Part shown: positions 53,666-64,000 of the stretch, in pieces
Position numbering within the stretch: the stretch's first letter is position 1
How the letters are laid out: each line of letters begins with the position of its first letter
NCBI GenBank assembly: GCA_041741535.1
Contig: JBGSJV010000015.1
Location: forward strand, 1-64,000
From: M30B19 sp041741535
GTDB lineage: Bacteria > Planctomycetota > Planctomycetia > Pirellulales > Pirellulaceae
Direction of reading: 5' to 3'
Length of the DNA: 64,000 nt
Position numbers and translations under genes: made by a program
The notes under the pieces: model-generated
The model's input: only the letters and a program-made list of their open reading frames with translations
Database searches by the model: none
What the model was told of the DNA's origin: nothing

Positions 53666-54766
53666 ATGGCACATGAAGTCACGCTGATTACAGGGGATGG
53701 TACTGGCCCGGAACTGGCCGAAGCCTCACGCAAGTGCATCGACGCGACCGGCGTCAAAATCAACTGGGATGTCCAAGAAGCGGGCATCGATGTCATGGCG
53801 ACCAAAGGCACTCCAATCCCGGACGAGACGATCGCTAGTGTTCGCCGTACCAAGTGTGCGTTGAAGGCTCCGATCACGACTCCGGTCGGAACGGGCTTTC
53901 GCAGCATCAACGTGTACCTGCGACAGGAACTGGGGTTGTATGCCTGCATTCGTCCGTGCAAGCAATACAAAGGCGTGCGCAGCTTCTTCAGCCATTTGCC
54001 GATCGACATCGTGATCGTTCGCGAAAACACCGAAGACCTATACGCCGGCGTGGAGTTTGAAGCGGGCAAGCCGGAAACTCAACAGTTGATTGACTTCATC
54101 AACGGGCTACCTGCAGATCGCAAAATCAAAACCGCAGGCAACGAAACCGGCGTTTCGATCAAGCCAATCAGCATCAGCGGCAGCGAACGAATCATTCGTT
54201 GTGCCTTCGAGTACGCGCGTGAGAACGGACGGAAGAAAGTCACGGCGGTTCACAAAGCCAACATCATGAAGTTCTCGGATGGATTGTATTTGGCCACCGC
54301 CGAACGAGTCGCCAAAGAATTTCCAGATATCGAATTCGAAGAACGAATCGTTGACAACATGTGCATGCAATTGGCGCAAAAGCCGGAACTCTACGACGTT
54401 CTAGTGCTGCCCAACCTGTACGGCGACATCATCAGCGACTTGGGGGCTGGGATCGTTGGCGGTCTAGGCGTTGCACCGGGCGCCAATTTGGGTCCTAACG
54501 GAGCAGTTTTCGAAGCCACTCACGGCAGCGCACCCAAGTACAAGGGTTTGAATAAGGTCAACCCAACGGCTTTGATCCTTTCCGGGATGTTGATGCTGAA
54601 GTACTTAAAAGAAGAGGATGCAGCCATGCGGCTGGAAAAAGCCGTGGCTGATGTCATCGCCGAAGGCAAGTACGTGACGTACGATCTGAAAGACGATCGC
54701 AACGATCCGACCGCTGTCGGGACGCAAGAAATGGCCGCCGCAATTTGCCGCCGTTTGCAGGGCTAG
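53666..54766 (+). CDS. icd: NAD-dependent isocitrate/isopropylmalate-type dehydrogenase
   Basis: The 366-residue enzyme starts MAHEVTLITGDGTGPELAEA and carries the family's substrate and metal sites: RENTEDLYAGVEFEAGKPET, KVTAVHKANIMKFSDGLY, and the metal-binding NLYGDIISDLGAGIVGGLGV. The motif INGDGTGPE and the Asn (not Lys) in the NAD-specific loop favour NAD-dependent isocitrate dehydrogenase over the NADP form or isopropylmalate dehydrogenase. The reaction is isocitrate to 2-oxoglutarate plus CO2. Upstream ATGs exist in frame, but 53666 gives the conserved start. A long hairpin follows. Confidence 0.85.
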   Translation: MAHEVTLITGDGTGPELAEASRKCIDATGVKINWDVQEAGIDVMATKGTPIPDETIASVRRTKCALKAPITTPVGTGFRSINVYLRQELGLYACIRPCKQYKGVRSFFSHLPIDIVIVRENTEDLYAGVEFEAGKPETQQLIDFINGLPADRKIKTAGNETGVSIKPISISGSERIIRCAFEYARENGRKKVTAVHKANIMKFSDGLYLATAERVAKEFPDIEFEERIVDNMCMQLAQKPELYDVLVLPNLYGDIISDLGAGIVGGLGVAPGANLGPNGAVFEATHGSAPKYKGLNKVNPTALILSGMLMLKYLKEEDAAMRLEKAVADVIAEGKYVTYDLKDDRNDPTAVGTQEMAAAICRRLQG

Positions 54767-54790
54767 CGTCCAATCCAACGTGAACTGGCT

Positions 54791-54841
54791 GAAGCCGGCG
54801 AGGAGGGTGAAAAGAGTCTTTTCATCCTCCTCGCCGGCTTC
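54791..54841. terminator. 24-bp hairpin terminator
   Basis: The arms 54791-54814 and 54818-54841 pair over 24 nt with one G-U pair and a 3-nt loop. It lies 25 bp after the isocitrate dehydrogenase stop and before a convergent gene, so it may work in both directions. There is no T tract. Confidence 0.75.
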
Positions 54842-54992
54842 AACTCGTTACGGCTACTATCGGCAATTGAAGATCCAGCGAGTTTTCTGAACTGGCGTAT
54901 TGGACAATTCTCTACACGCGCTCCTCAGCTGTGAACTCACTCCACAGACGTTGGCAGCTGAAACCCGAAGTGCTGGCAATAACTCTGCCGGC

Positions 54993-56540
54993 CTAGGTGG
55001 AGATTCGATTTCCAGTTCCGTTTTCCGTGGCCGACTTCACTCCCTCACTGGTGGAGTTACCGGACCGCAATGGCTGCAACTGAACCGGAGACGGACGCAA
55101 TCGCATTTCTGGTGTGTCGCCAAGGTAGGGTTTCAGCGATCGCATCACTGGCGGTTGATCAGCAACTGATCCGGTAGTCGCTTGGCCCAAAGTCGAAGAG
55201 TCCGCCAACGTCGAGCCCTCGGCGCCTGTCGGTTGGCTCATGGTTTGACTGACGGCGGGCTGCCCAGACGCGGTCGTGGAGGGCGTTGCCTCGCGGTACA
55301 ACGAACCGCCCAAAGCCACGGCAGTCCCTGGGACAGGGTTGCCCCATAGGTCGAGTTCTTCACGAACCCAGACCGTCCGAGGAACATTCCGCAGTTCCTT
55401 GGAAGGCATCAAACTTCGGCGAACGACAGGTACTTCTTCCGTGCGAGTTTCGGGAATCATCTCACGAACTTGCACATCGTAAGGCTCAACCGTTTCGACT
55501 CGTTGCATGACCGTGCGTTGGACCGGAACTTGGCGCTCAACGACCCTCTCTTGTTGGACGGTCCGTTGTACCGGAACGGTTTCTTCCACCATCTTGGTGA
55601 TGGGCTTGCGAACCATGTAAGGAACTCGCTGAGTCACGATCTCGTTTTGCACTGTTTGAGTTGTGACCGGCACTTTTTCGGTGACCACTTCATCGACATA
55701 CCGAGTGACTTGGACAGCTTCGGTCTGCATGGTCGTTTGTGGCACAATCGCCGTTTGCTGGACTTGCTGGACTTGGTAGTTTGGGACGTAGGTGGGCACC
55801 AGTGAAGCGGTCGCTGGCTGACCTTGGTTGGTCCAATAGAAACCGGGCCGGCGATAGACTTGTTGCATCGTGGCCGGGTCCGTGTAAGTCGTCCGCGGCA
55901 AATACTGCAACCGATTTCGATCGTAGCCGGGTTGTGTCACCAATTGGTTGACAACCACGCCTTGGTCGACCAGTTGAGGACGGTACTGCGTCACTGGAAC
56001 GTAGGAAGTGACCGGTGTTTGTCGATATTGGGTTTCCGTAATCGGTCGGCGAACGACCGTCTGACGATCTTGATATTGAGTTTGTTCGACGACCTTGGGT
56101 ACAACAACCTGCTCTTCCCGATAGTGTGTTTCTTCAACGTACTCGGTGACTTGACGCTGCCGAGTCTCATACGATGTTTCGGTGACGGGCTCGAACACGG
56201 AATAGCGTTCGGTCTTCATTTCCGTTTCGACCACCGGTTTGAGCACCGTATTCCGGCGTTCACGAGTCTCCGTGCGGACAACGGGCTTGAGTTCCGTGAC
56301 TTGCCGTTTTTGCAGCGAGGTCTCTTCGACCTCCTTAAATACCGTCACTTCTTGGGGCTCAACCACCGTTTGTGGTGTGAGGCGGAACGATTTGGTGGGT
56401 TGGGTCATGGGCGCCCAAGTGGGCGGACAAACCTGGGCAGTCGCCGGAGCTTGCGACGAGACCCATGCGAACAAACAGGACGCGACAACGAACCCCACTT
56501 GCGGTACGCAACGACACGTTCCATGAACCAAATTAGGCAT
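54993..56540 (-). CDS. YTV-type tyrosine/threonine/valine repeat protein (planctomycete wall-associated)
   Basis: The 515-residue protein has a signal peptide (residues about 14-36, ending PATAQ). The remainder is a set of short, irregular repeats rich in V, T, E, Q, R and P, such as TETRERRNTVLKPVVETEMK, YSVFEPVTETSYETRQ, TVVRRPITETQYRQTPVT and VTTQTVQNEIVTQRVPY. This is the pattern of the YTV proteins reported from Rhodopirellula cell walls, where the strand-like motifs are thought to build a cross-linked envelope layer; I rely on the pattern. There are almost no cysteines. GGAG lies 8 nt before the ATG at 56540. Confidence 0.75.
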   Translation of the reverse strand: MPNLVHGTCRCVPQVGFVVASCLFAWVSSQAPATAQVCPPTWAPMTQPTKSFRLTPQTVVEPQEVTVFKEVEETSLQKRQVTELKPVVRTETRERRNTVLKPVVETEMKTERYSVFEPVTETSYETRQRQVTEYVEETHYREEQVVVPKVVEQTQYQDRQTVVRRPITETQYRQTPVTSYVPVTQYRPQLVDQGVVVNQLVTQPGYDRNRLQYLPRTTYTDPATMQQVYRRPGFYWTNQGQPATASLVPTYVPNYQVQQVQQTAIVPQTTMQTEAVQVTRYVDEVVTEKVPVTTQTVQNEIVTQRVPYMVRKPITKMVEETVPVQRTVQQERVVERQVPVQRTVMQRVETVEPYDVQVREMIPETRTEEVPVVRRSLMPSKELRNVPRTVWVREELDLWGNPVPGTAVALGGSLYREATPSTTASGQPAVSQTMSQPTGAEGSTLADSSTLGQATTGSVADQPPVMRSLKPYLGDTPEMRLRPSPVQLQPLRSGNSTSEGVKSATENGTGNRIST

Positions 56541-56742
56541 GCTTTGACTCCACAGGACTTTTCCGCGGTCAACCGACCGCCGAGAAACCAATTTCGAAAA
56601 TTTTCGATGTTCTCCTCAAGTTTGTCCTATGATCGGTCGGTTTGCAAATGGATTCTTGGTAGGATTTAACGGCAAGCCCCCAGAACTCTCGGCTGGCCAA
56701 GGACTTAGAATTCGCAAATAATGTCCAGCCACTTGGGGAAGA

Positions 56743-57561
56743 GTGGGTGCCCGGACGAAGAACGACACAAACAACGGTCTTGAAAGTGGGACGGAAGAAT
56801 TGGAATTTTCGGAATATGTCTCCCCGCGTTTCTCCGAGAACTTGGCCTTCGACGAGTGGTTGCTGGCGAGGGCTGTCGAACGACGCGACGGCACGGAAAC
56901 GCTGAGAATTTGGCGACCGCCGGCTTATGCGGTCGTGATCGGGCGCGGTTCGAAATACGGCGACGAGGTCAACGCGAGTTATTGCGAGTCACGCGGCATT
57001 CCGGTATTCCGCCGACATAGCGGCGGCGCTGCGATCGTTACGGGGCCCGGTTGCTGGATGTATTCGGTCGTTTTGGACCTGATCAAGCGACCAGGACTTC
57101 GGGACCTCCAGGTCGCCCACCAAACGGTCATGACTCCGATACGATTGGCCGCTCAAGTATTGGCTCCGCACACCAACGTTCAAATCCAAGGGACCTGCGA
57201 TTTGACGATTGACGGCCGAAAATGTTCGGGGAATAGCTTGCGGGTCGTTCGTGATCACTTGCTGTACCATGGCACTCTTTTAGTCCATTTCGACCTCCCG
57301 CTGTTGGCAAGTTGTTTGTTGACACCACCGCGTCAGCCCGACTATCGACAACAACGGCCCCACGAGCAATTTGTGGCCAATTTGGCTGGCGACGATGCCG
57401 CAAAGGGCGAAGTTCTGTGGGACATGTGGCGGCAACAGTTGCAGATTGGGTGGGAAGTCGCCACCAAACAGCCGTTGACCGTGACAACCGAAGACCAAAT
57501 TGCGGTTGCTCGGTTGGCGACGGAGAAGTACGAATCGTCCGCTTGGACGCTGGCCCGTTAG
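56743..57561 (+). CDS. lipoate-protein ligase A family protein
   Basis: The 272-residue protein has the lipoate/biotin ligase fold: FDEWLLARAV, LRIWRPPAYAVVIGRGSKY, the hallmark PVFRRHSGGAAIVTGPG, and TCDLTIDGRKCSGNSLRVVR with the lipoyl-AMP Lys. This predicts transfer of lipoyl or octanoyl groups to lysines of dehydrogenase E2 or glycine-cleavage H proteins. The C-terminal accessory domain of full LplA is absent, as in lipoyl-transferase and LipL-like proteins. The start is a GTG at 56743 with GGGGAAGA just upstream. Confidence 0.85.
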   Translation: MGARTKNDTNNGLESGTEELEFSEYVSPRFSENLAFDEWLLARAVERRDGTETLRIWRPPAYAVVIGRGSKYGDEVNASYCESRGIPVFRRHSGGAAIVTGPGCWMYSVVLDLIKRPGLRDLQVAHQTVMTPIRLAAQVLAPHTNVQIQGTCDLTIDGRKCSGNSLRVVRDHLLYHGTLLVHFDLPLLASCLLTPPRQPDYRQQRPHEQFVANLAGDDAAKGEVLWDMWRQQLQIGWEVATKQPLTVTTEDQIAVARLATEKYESSAWTLAR

Positions 57562-57737
57562 CCGCCGCATGCGTCGGATCGCCTCCGGAAGGACCGTCGC
57601 AGAAAATCCGAGATCGCATTACAATGCAGGGCTCCCCAGGGACAACCACTCTGGGGCCAGTAGCCAAGGATTCCTAGTATACGGCTTCAGGCTGTTGTGC
57701 TGGGGCGTGCCGTCACTTGTGTTTGAAGAATTGCTTT

Positions 57738-59906
<2,169 letters not shown>

Positions 59907-59924
59907 TTCTTGAACTTGATAGGC

Positions 59925-59951
59925 CTCCGCTGCGTAGGACATGCAGCGGAG
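59925..59951 (+). terminator. hairpin after ftsH
   Basis: Arms CTCCGCTGC (59925-59933) and GCAGCGGAG (59943-59951) with a 9-nt loop lie 19 bp after the ftsH stop. There is no T tract. Confidence 0.55.
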
Positions 59952-60017
59952 TAGCCGGCCTGCGGGACATCGCCGCTAGCAGACCGATTAATTTGCCGTT
60001 AAAACGCCATTGTTTTA

Positions 60018-60046
60018 TTGACAAGCGACCCCGTATCGCTCACAAT
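60018..60046 (+). promoter_or_regulatory. sigma-70 type promoter
   Basis: TTGACA (60018-60023) is followed after exactly 17 nt by CACAAT (60041-60046), 72 nt before the BON gene start. The -35 box is perfect and the -10 box matches four of six positions. Confidence 0.55.
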
Positions 60047-60117
60047 CAAACAGTCGTTCACGGCAGCCGCGTCGTCAACGATATCCGTTCACGGCAACCA
60101 CACACGGAGGGAACACC

Positions 60118-60414
60118 ATGAACACGGAACTTCTAACATCTCCTTTTTCTGGCACGTCGGTGGAAACCACCGAGCACCACGCGTTTGCCACGGAACGCTT
60201 GGTCGATCATGTAGCACGAGAATTTCGCGAAATCTTATCAGCAGCGCCTTACCTCGACATGCGACAGGTCACGGTAGATGCGTTGGGTCCCCGGATTGTT
60301 CTCAACGGAATCTTGGAGTCTTATTACCACAAGCAATTGGTGCTGGAGTCGATTCGCTACGCCATCGATTTGGTAGAAGTGATGGACGACTTGCGAGTCA
60401 CTTCGATTTCATAG
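60118..60414 (+). CDS. small BON-like domain protein
   Basis: The 98-residue protein has one BON-type fold: an N-terminal helix (LVDHVAREFREILSAAPYLD), strands MRQVTVDALGPRIVLNGILES and the helix KQLVLESIRYAIDLV, closing with VEVMDDLRVTSI. BON domains bind membranes or phospholipids; no signal peptide is present. GGAGG lies 7 nt before the ATG. It starts 17 nt before treZ, so the two are probably co-transcribed from the promoter at 60018. Confidence 0.78.
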   Translation: MNTELLTSPFSGTSVETTEHHAFATERLVDHVAREFREILSAAPYLDMRQVTVDALGPRIVLNGILESYYHKQLVLESIRYAIDLVEVMDDLRVTSIS

Positions 60415-60430
60415 TTAAACGCCAATTCTG

Positions 60431-62452
60431 ATGGGTCTCGAACTTGGCACCGAATCATTCGACGACCCTGGAACGAAGCGATCGCTTGTGAGTCACGAAG
60501 TACCGCAAACTTTTCTTCGCCCAAATTCTGCGGCAACGACGTTGGAGCAGTTGCCCGTCGGCACGACATTTCTCGAATCGCAAGCGGTTGGCTTCAAAGT
60601 TTGGGCTCCTCGATGCCAGTCGGTTGATTTGATCCTGTTTCCGAATTCCATGGCAGCGACCTTTGCCAATCGCGCCCACCAAGCTCCATGGTCGGCCGCC
60701 GGAGGATTGGTGGTTCCTCTGACGCCGACGACTCTCACCAGTGGCCGGCCGCAAGAACCAACATCCCGGTCCCCGGAATATTATGCCGGGATCGTACCGG
60801 ACCTTGGCGAGTACAGCTTTTATCTATATCGATTGAATCAGCGCGACGTCCGCCCTGACCCTCGGAGCCGCTTTCAACCCTTTGGCGTTCACGGTCCGTC
60901 GCAGTTGGTGGATCACTCCAGGTTTGCGTGGATGGATCAGGCATGGCCAGGGGTCGCGCGCCGCGACTTGGTGATTTACGAGTTGCATGTCGGCTGTGCC
61001 ACGTCCGGCGGGACCTATCGAGAACTTCTCGATCGGCTGCCACGTTTGCGCGAGCTGGGTGTGACGGCAATCGAGTTGTTGCCGTTGGCCGAGACACCTG
61101 GTCGCTGGAACTGGGGATACGATGGCGTGCACTTGTATGCGCCCAAAGCCGCTTACGGCACACCCGCGGAGCTGAAGGAATTGGTCAACGAGTGTCACCG
61201 ACAAGGTTTGGCAATTCTCTTGGACGTGGTTTACAACCACTTGGGACCCGAGGGAAATTACTTGCGCGAGTTCGCTCCGTACTTCACGGCTAAGACTCAG
61301 ACGCCATGGGGCGAGGCGATCAACTATTCGGGGCGCCGCAGCCACGCGGTCCGGGCTTGGATCTTGGATAACGTTCGCCAGTGGCTGCAAGACTATCACT
61401 TTGATGGCTTGCGATTGGACGCGATTCACTACCTGTTTGATTCGTCACGACCAAGCATCACGAACGAGGTAGCGACGGTTGTTCGCGACTGGGAATCGGC
61501 CGCGGGCCGACCGATTCATTTGATCGCCGAGACCAACGTGTTTGATCCGCAGTTGGTGAATTCGTATTCCGCTCAGTGGGCGGATTGTTTCATGCACGCC
61601 GTATATTCGGTGGCAACGCCCCAGGTGAAACTCACCAATCGCGACTATCGAGGCAGCTCCGATGTCCATTTGGCATTGGAGCACGGCTTTGTTTATCGAG
61701 GCAGCACGGCTCGAGAGTATGCTCGCTACGAACCAACCGAGGCGAGTGAAAAAGTTCACCCCCATTTGGTCGTTTCCTTGCAGACGCACGATAGTGTGGG
61801 CAACCATCCTCACGGGCATCGCGTCCATCAATTGGCCAGCAATGACTTGCAAAAAGCAGCGGCGGGGCTGCTGTTGCTTTCACCAACGATTCCGCAGTTG
61901 TTCATGGGCGAGGAGGGCGCGGTGGACACGCCGTTTTGTTTCTTTACGGACTTCCGCGACCCGGGGCTGCGTGCGGCGGTGGACCGTGGTCGGCAACACG
62001 AGTATCCGCATCACGATTGGGCGGGGGCTCGGTTGCCGTCCGATCCAGCCGCGTTTTTCGCCAGCCGCCTGCCGGATTTTGATTTGTGGGATCATTCGAT
62101 GTGGCACTGGTATCGGTTGTTGCTGAAGATCCGTCGCGAAGGATTGATCAGCGGTTGGCTCGAACCGGACAACGCGCGATGGTATCACGATCCATTGCAG
62201 CACTACTATCGCTTGGACTATGGCACGATGGAACTGGAATGCCGAGTGGAGAGTTGGCTACGACCGCCGGGTGAATCGCAGCGGCTGGTCGAGAATCAGC
62301 AGTCCATTCCGTCGACCGCTGCAACAAGCAATGACGAATCGAAGCAGCCCGAAATCGAGTCCTCGATCATACATCAGTCGTGGACCGGGATCGAACCAAC
62401 CACCTCCCGCTGTCGCATTACCCTGCGATCAGCGGTTGCCAATCCAGGATAG
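60431..62452 (+). CDS. treZ: malto-oligosyltrehalose trehalohydrolase-like GH13 enzyme
   Basis: The 673-residue protein has an N-terminal CBM48-like domain (GFKVWAPRCQSVDLILFPN) and a GH13 barrel with ELHVGCATSGGTYRELLDRL, LLDVVYNHLGPEGNYL, the nucleophile D330 in DGLRLDAIHYL, the acid/base E367 in LIAETN, and D454 in QTHDSVGNH. The order fits TreZ, which releases trehalose from maltooligosyl trehalose; treY is not in the window. The last roughly 30 residues are unlike the family and are encoded by the dispersed repeat at 62377, so the reading frame may run past the original end. Confidence 0.88.
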   Translation: MGLELGTESFDDPGTKRSLVSHEVPQTFLRPNSAATTLEQLPVGTTFLESQAVGFKVWAPRCQSVDLILFPNSMAATFANRAHQAPWSAAGGLVVPLTPTTLTSGRPQEPTSRSPEYYAGIVPDLGEYSFYLYRLNQRDVRPDPRSRFQPFGVHGPSQLVDHSRFAWMDQAWPGVARRDLVIYELHVGCATSGGTYRELLDRLPRLRELGVTAIELLPLAETPGRWNWGYDGVHLYAPKAAYGTPAELKELVNECHRQGLAILLDVVYNHLGPEGNYLREFAPYFTAKTQTPWGEAINYSGRRSHAVRAWILDNVRQWLQDYHFDGLRLDAIHYLFDSSRPSITNEVATVVRDWESAAGRPIHLIAETNVFDPQLVNSYSAQWADCFMHAVYSVATPQVKLTNRDYRGSSDVHLALEHGFVYRGSTAREYARYEPTEASEKVHPHLVVSLQTHDSVGNHPHGHRVHQLASNDLQKAAAGLLLLSPTIPQLFMGEEGAVDTPFCFFTDFRDPGLRAAVDRGRQHEYPHHDWAGARLPSDPAAFFASRLPDFDLWDHSMWHWYRLLLKIRREGLISGWLEPDNARWYHDPLQHYYRLDYGTMELECRVESWLRPPGESQRLVENQQSIPSTAATSNDESKQPEIESSIIHQSWTGIEPTTSRCRITLRSAVANPG

Positions 62453-62662
62453 TGTCGCATACAACAGACTGCACAGGCCCGCAGGGCCGACACAACCTCT
62501 GCCGGGGTCGCCAGGCCCCGGTTGATGACCCAGCGATTGGAGAGAGGTCCGCAGGGCCGAACAGTCACCACAGGCCCGCAGGGCCGACACAGCCTCTGCC
62601 GGGGTCGCTAGGCCCCGGTTGGCGACTTGGCGAGCGGAAAAGGCCCGCAGGGTCGACACAAC
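62377..62662. repeat. dispersed GC-rich repeat cluster, copies 2 and 3
   Basis: Two units (about 62475-62550 and 62571-62662) share GGCCCGCAGGGCCGACACA, CTCTGCCGGGGTCG and AGGCCCCGG with the element at 7084-7175. They are preceded by a structured block: arms CGCTG/CAGCG and TCGCA/TGCGA at 62408-62434, and on the minus strand a GGTTCGATCC segment like a tRNA T arm. No complete tRNA can be folded. Confidence 0.85.
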
Positions 62663-62706
62663 ATTATTTGCCACCAACAGAATCAACACCCCAGGTAATC
62701 CACTTC

Positions 62707-63261
62707 ATGAAAACCATTTGGACCATCATCATTGCCTTTGTGGTCATTATCTCGGGGATTTTGATTTCAATAGTCTGGGCAGCAAAACTGGACTACCAAG
62801 CTCAGGCTGAAAGTGAGATAGCCGCCCCGGCAGACGAGGTCTACCGCCAATTTGCTGTCTTGGAAAACTGGACCCAGTGGTCACCGTTTGTCAGCCAAAC
62901 GGCCTCGGATGTTAGTTTGATGTCGGACGAGAACGGTCCACTCTTGCAATGGACGGACCCCCGCGGTGGACTGGCACAATTGCGATTGGTCGGAGCGGAC
63001 GCCACCGCCGGCACGGTCGAGTACGAATTTCTATCGCCGATTTTTCCCCCGATGCGCGGGACTCTTACAGCAACCCCCAGCACGCCAACAACATCCAAAG
63101 TCCAATGGACCGCCACGGGGACTTTGCCCAACACTCTGTTCTACCGACTGATGTCGGGCAGCTACGACCAAAGCCTAAGCATCCAACTGCAACAATCACT
63201 CGATCGCCTAAAAGCCCGCTACGCAGCGCCGCCAACCAACCCCAACGGAGCGGATCAATAA
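62707..63261 (+). CDS. SRPBCC-fold membrane-anchored protein
   Basis: The 184-residue protein has an N-terminal membrane segment (TIIIAFVVIISGILISIVWAA) and a START/polyketide cyclase-like domain: AESEIAAPADEVYRQFAVLENWTQWSPF, LLQWTDPRGGLAQLRLVGAD, and the C-terminal helix SLSIQLQQSLDRLKARY. Such domains bind hydrophobic small molecules. No ribosome site is obvious before the ATG at 62707. It follows the repeat cluster, which supplies no start. Function is not known. Confidence 0.78.
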   Translation: MKTIWTIIIAFVVIISGILISIVWAAKLDYQAQAESEIAAPADEVYRQFAVLENWTQWSPFVSQTASDVSLMSDENGPLLQWTDPRGGLAQLRLVGADATAGTVEYEFLSPIFPPMRGTLTATPSTPTTSKVQWTATGTLPNTLFYRLMSGSYDQSLSIQLQQSLDRLKARYAAPPTNPNGADQ

Positions 63262-63262
63262 T

Positions 63263-64000
63263 CTACTTGTTGTCTCCGCTCGCCGTGTCTTCCACTTGCT
63301 TTTCAAACACGTTTTGATTTAGCAGTTCGTCCAGTTTTTTCTGGTCGCTCAAGAGATCTTTCTGAAAAAACTCATCGGTAAGCTCCTGATTGAGCGAAAA
63401 CCAATGGATATCCACGGCGACCTCATTCTTCATTGAATAGTCGCGAGATCCAAAACTACTGCTATGGGCGTTCATGAATCGACTTGAGACCGGTACAGGC
63501 AGTCCGTCAATTTCGCTCCACTTCGCGGACCCTTCGCCACCCGTGGTCCCATCTCGATCCGTTCCAAACCAATACCCAACAGGTAGATTCCTCGAAACAT
63601 CCCATTGAGTCCGAACGGAGACACCTTCGATCGGCGCTTTAGTTCGGATTTGATAGACATCTCGCCCAACGTGTGAAATTTCGTGAATCGAATCGGCACT
63701 TATATCACCTAACTTAGTTCGCATTCGATCGCAGTTCCACAGCGACACTTGATTCCAACCCAGGAAACGAATATCCGGGACGCCTGCAGCAGATAATGCT
63801 CTCGAAACAGTATTCGCTTGTTTCGAGTTGTACATTTTTCCGTCAGGGCGTATTCGCAAAGCTCCCAACTGAAGATCGTCGAGTAGTAGTACTTCCTTCT
63901 TCTTTCGAACAATCGGCTCCATCGCAACGTCCAAGGCATTAAGAACCGTTGCCACTTCACGGACGTTCCCCACAACCAAGCATCGCTCCGAGTCGAAGTC
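63263..64000 (-). CDS. protein of unknown function, truncated by the right edge
   Basis: The frame is open to position 64000 (DFDSERCLVVGNVREVATV...), so the start lies beyond the window; about 245 residues are visible. Segments include KKKEVLLLDDLQLGALRIRP, GWNQVSLWNCDRMRTKLGD and a C-terminal charged helix (QKDLLSDQKKLDELLNQNVF). No family was recognised. It is convergent with the SRPBCC gene with a 1-bp gap between stops. Confidence 0.7.
   Translation of the reverse strand, partial: DFDSERCLVVGNVREVATVLNALDVAMEPIVRKKKEVLLLDDLQLGALRIRPDGKMYNSKQANTVSRALSAAGVPDIRFLGWNQVSLWNCDRMRTKLGDISADSIHEISHVGRDVYQIRTKAPIEGVSVRTQWDVSRNLPVGYWFGTDRDGTTGGEGSAKWSEIDGLPVPVSSRFMNAHSSSFGSRDYSMKNEVAVDIHWFSLNQELTDEFFQKDLLSDQKKLDELLNQNVFEKQVEDTASGDNK

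Noticed and set aside
62376..62450. tRNA on the minus strand
   Set aside because: GGTTCGATCC is present but the anticodon stem has a 6-nt loop and no D arm or acceptor pairing.

Overview
The window looks like chromosomal DNA of a planctomycete, most likely near Rhodopirellula and the Pirellulaceae. The reasons are several secreted proteins of kinds typical of that phylum (SHD1, DUF1080, a YTV-type tyrosine/threonine/valine repeat protein, a cytochrome c-copper monooxygenase), an ECF sigma factor of the gvs1 type, and GC-rich dispersed repeats. This assignment is inferred from family content; no rRNA or confident tRNA gene is present. No prophage or intact insertion sequence was seen.

Layout: 1-8.4 kb holds a one-haem secreted protein, an acuI-like reductase with a TPR protein, a giant secreted protein, an inositol-monophosphatase and a two-domain secreted protein. 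8.5-17.1 kb (minus strand) is two adjacent ABC-2 export systems, the second led by a GntR/YtrA regulator with a visible promoter and operator-like palindrome. 17.2-22.6 kb has a FliL-like protein, a CBS protein and a TRAP transporter operon. 23.6-25.6 kb is a CsbD/YqjD/YqjE-like envelope cluster. 25.6-33.7 kb (minus strand) has a WD40 protein and a probable operon of ECF sigma factor, membrane anti-sigma-like protein, cytochrome c-copper monooxygenase-EF-hand fusion, redoxin and SHD1 protein. 34.2-36.5 kb is an overlapping pair of zinc-metallopeptidase and ATP-grasp ligase.

36.7-45.8 kb is the most rearranged part. A small helical protein and the 22-codon stump of an HNH nuclease are translationally coupled to ribD, and an intact pair of the same kind lies at 43.9-44.5 kb. 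A metallophosphatase is followed 1.1 kb later by a second copy of its own 3' end. A small CHAT/caspase-like protein ends tail-to-tail with a YjfB-like protein. 45.9-63.3 kb is mainly housekeeping: ppc, purB, an NHL protein, NAD-type isocitrate dehydrogenase, the YTV-type protein, a lipoate ligase-like protein, FtsH with a changed Walker B motif, a BON protein, treZ and an SRPBCC protein. A gene of unknown function runs off the right edge.

The best candidates for undescribed biology are the metallopeptidase/ATP-grasp pair, the paired small-protein/HNH loci (one broken into the ribD leader), the FtsH Walker B change, the cytochrome c-monooxygenase-EF-hand fusion under its own sigma factor, and the stand-alone CHAT-like protein.
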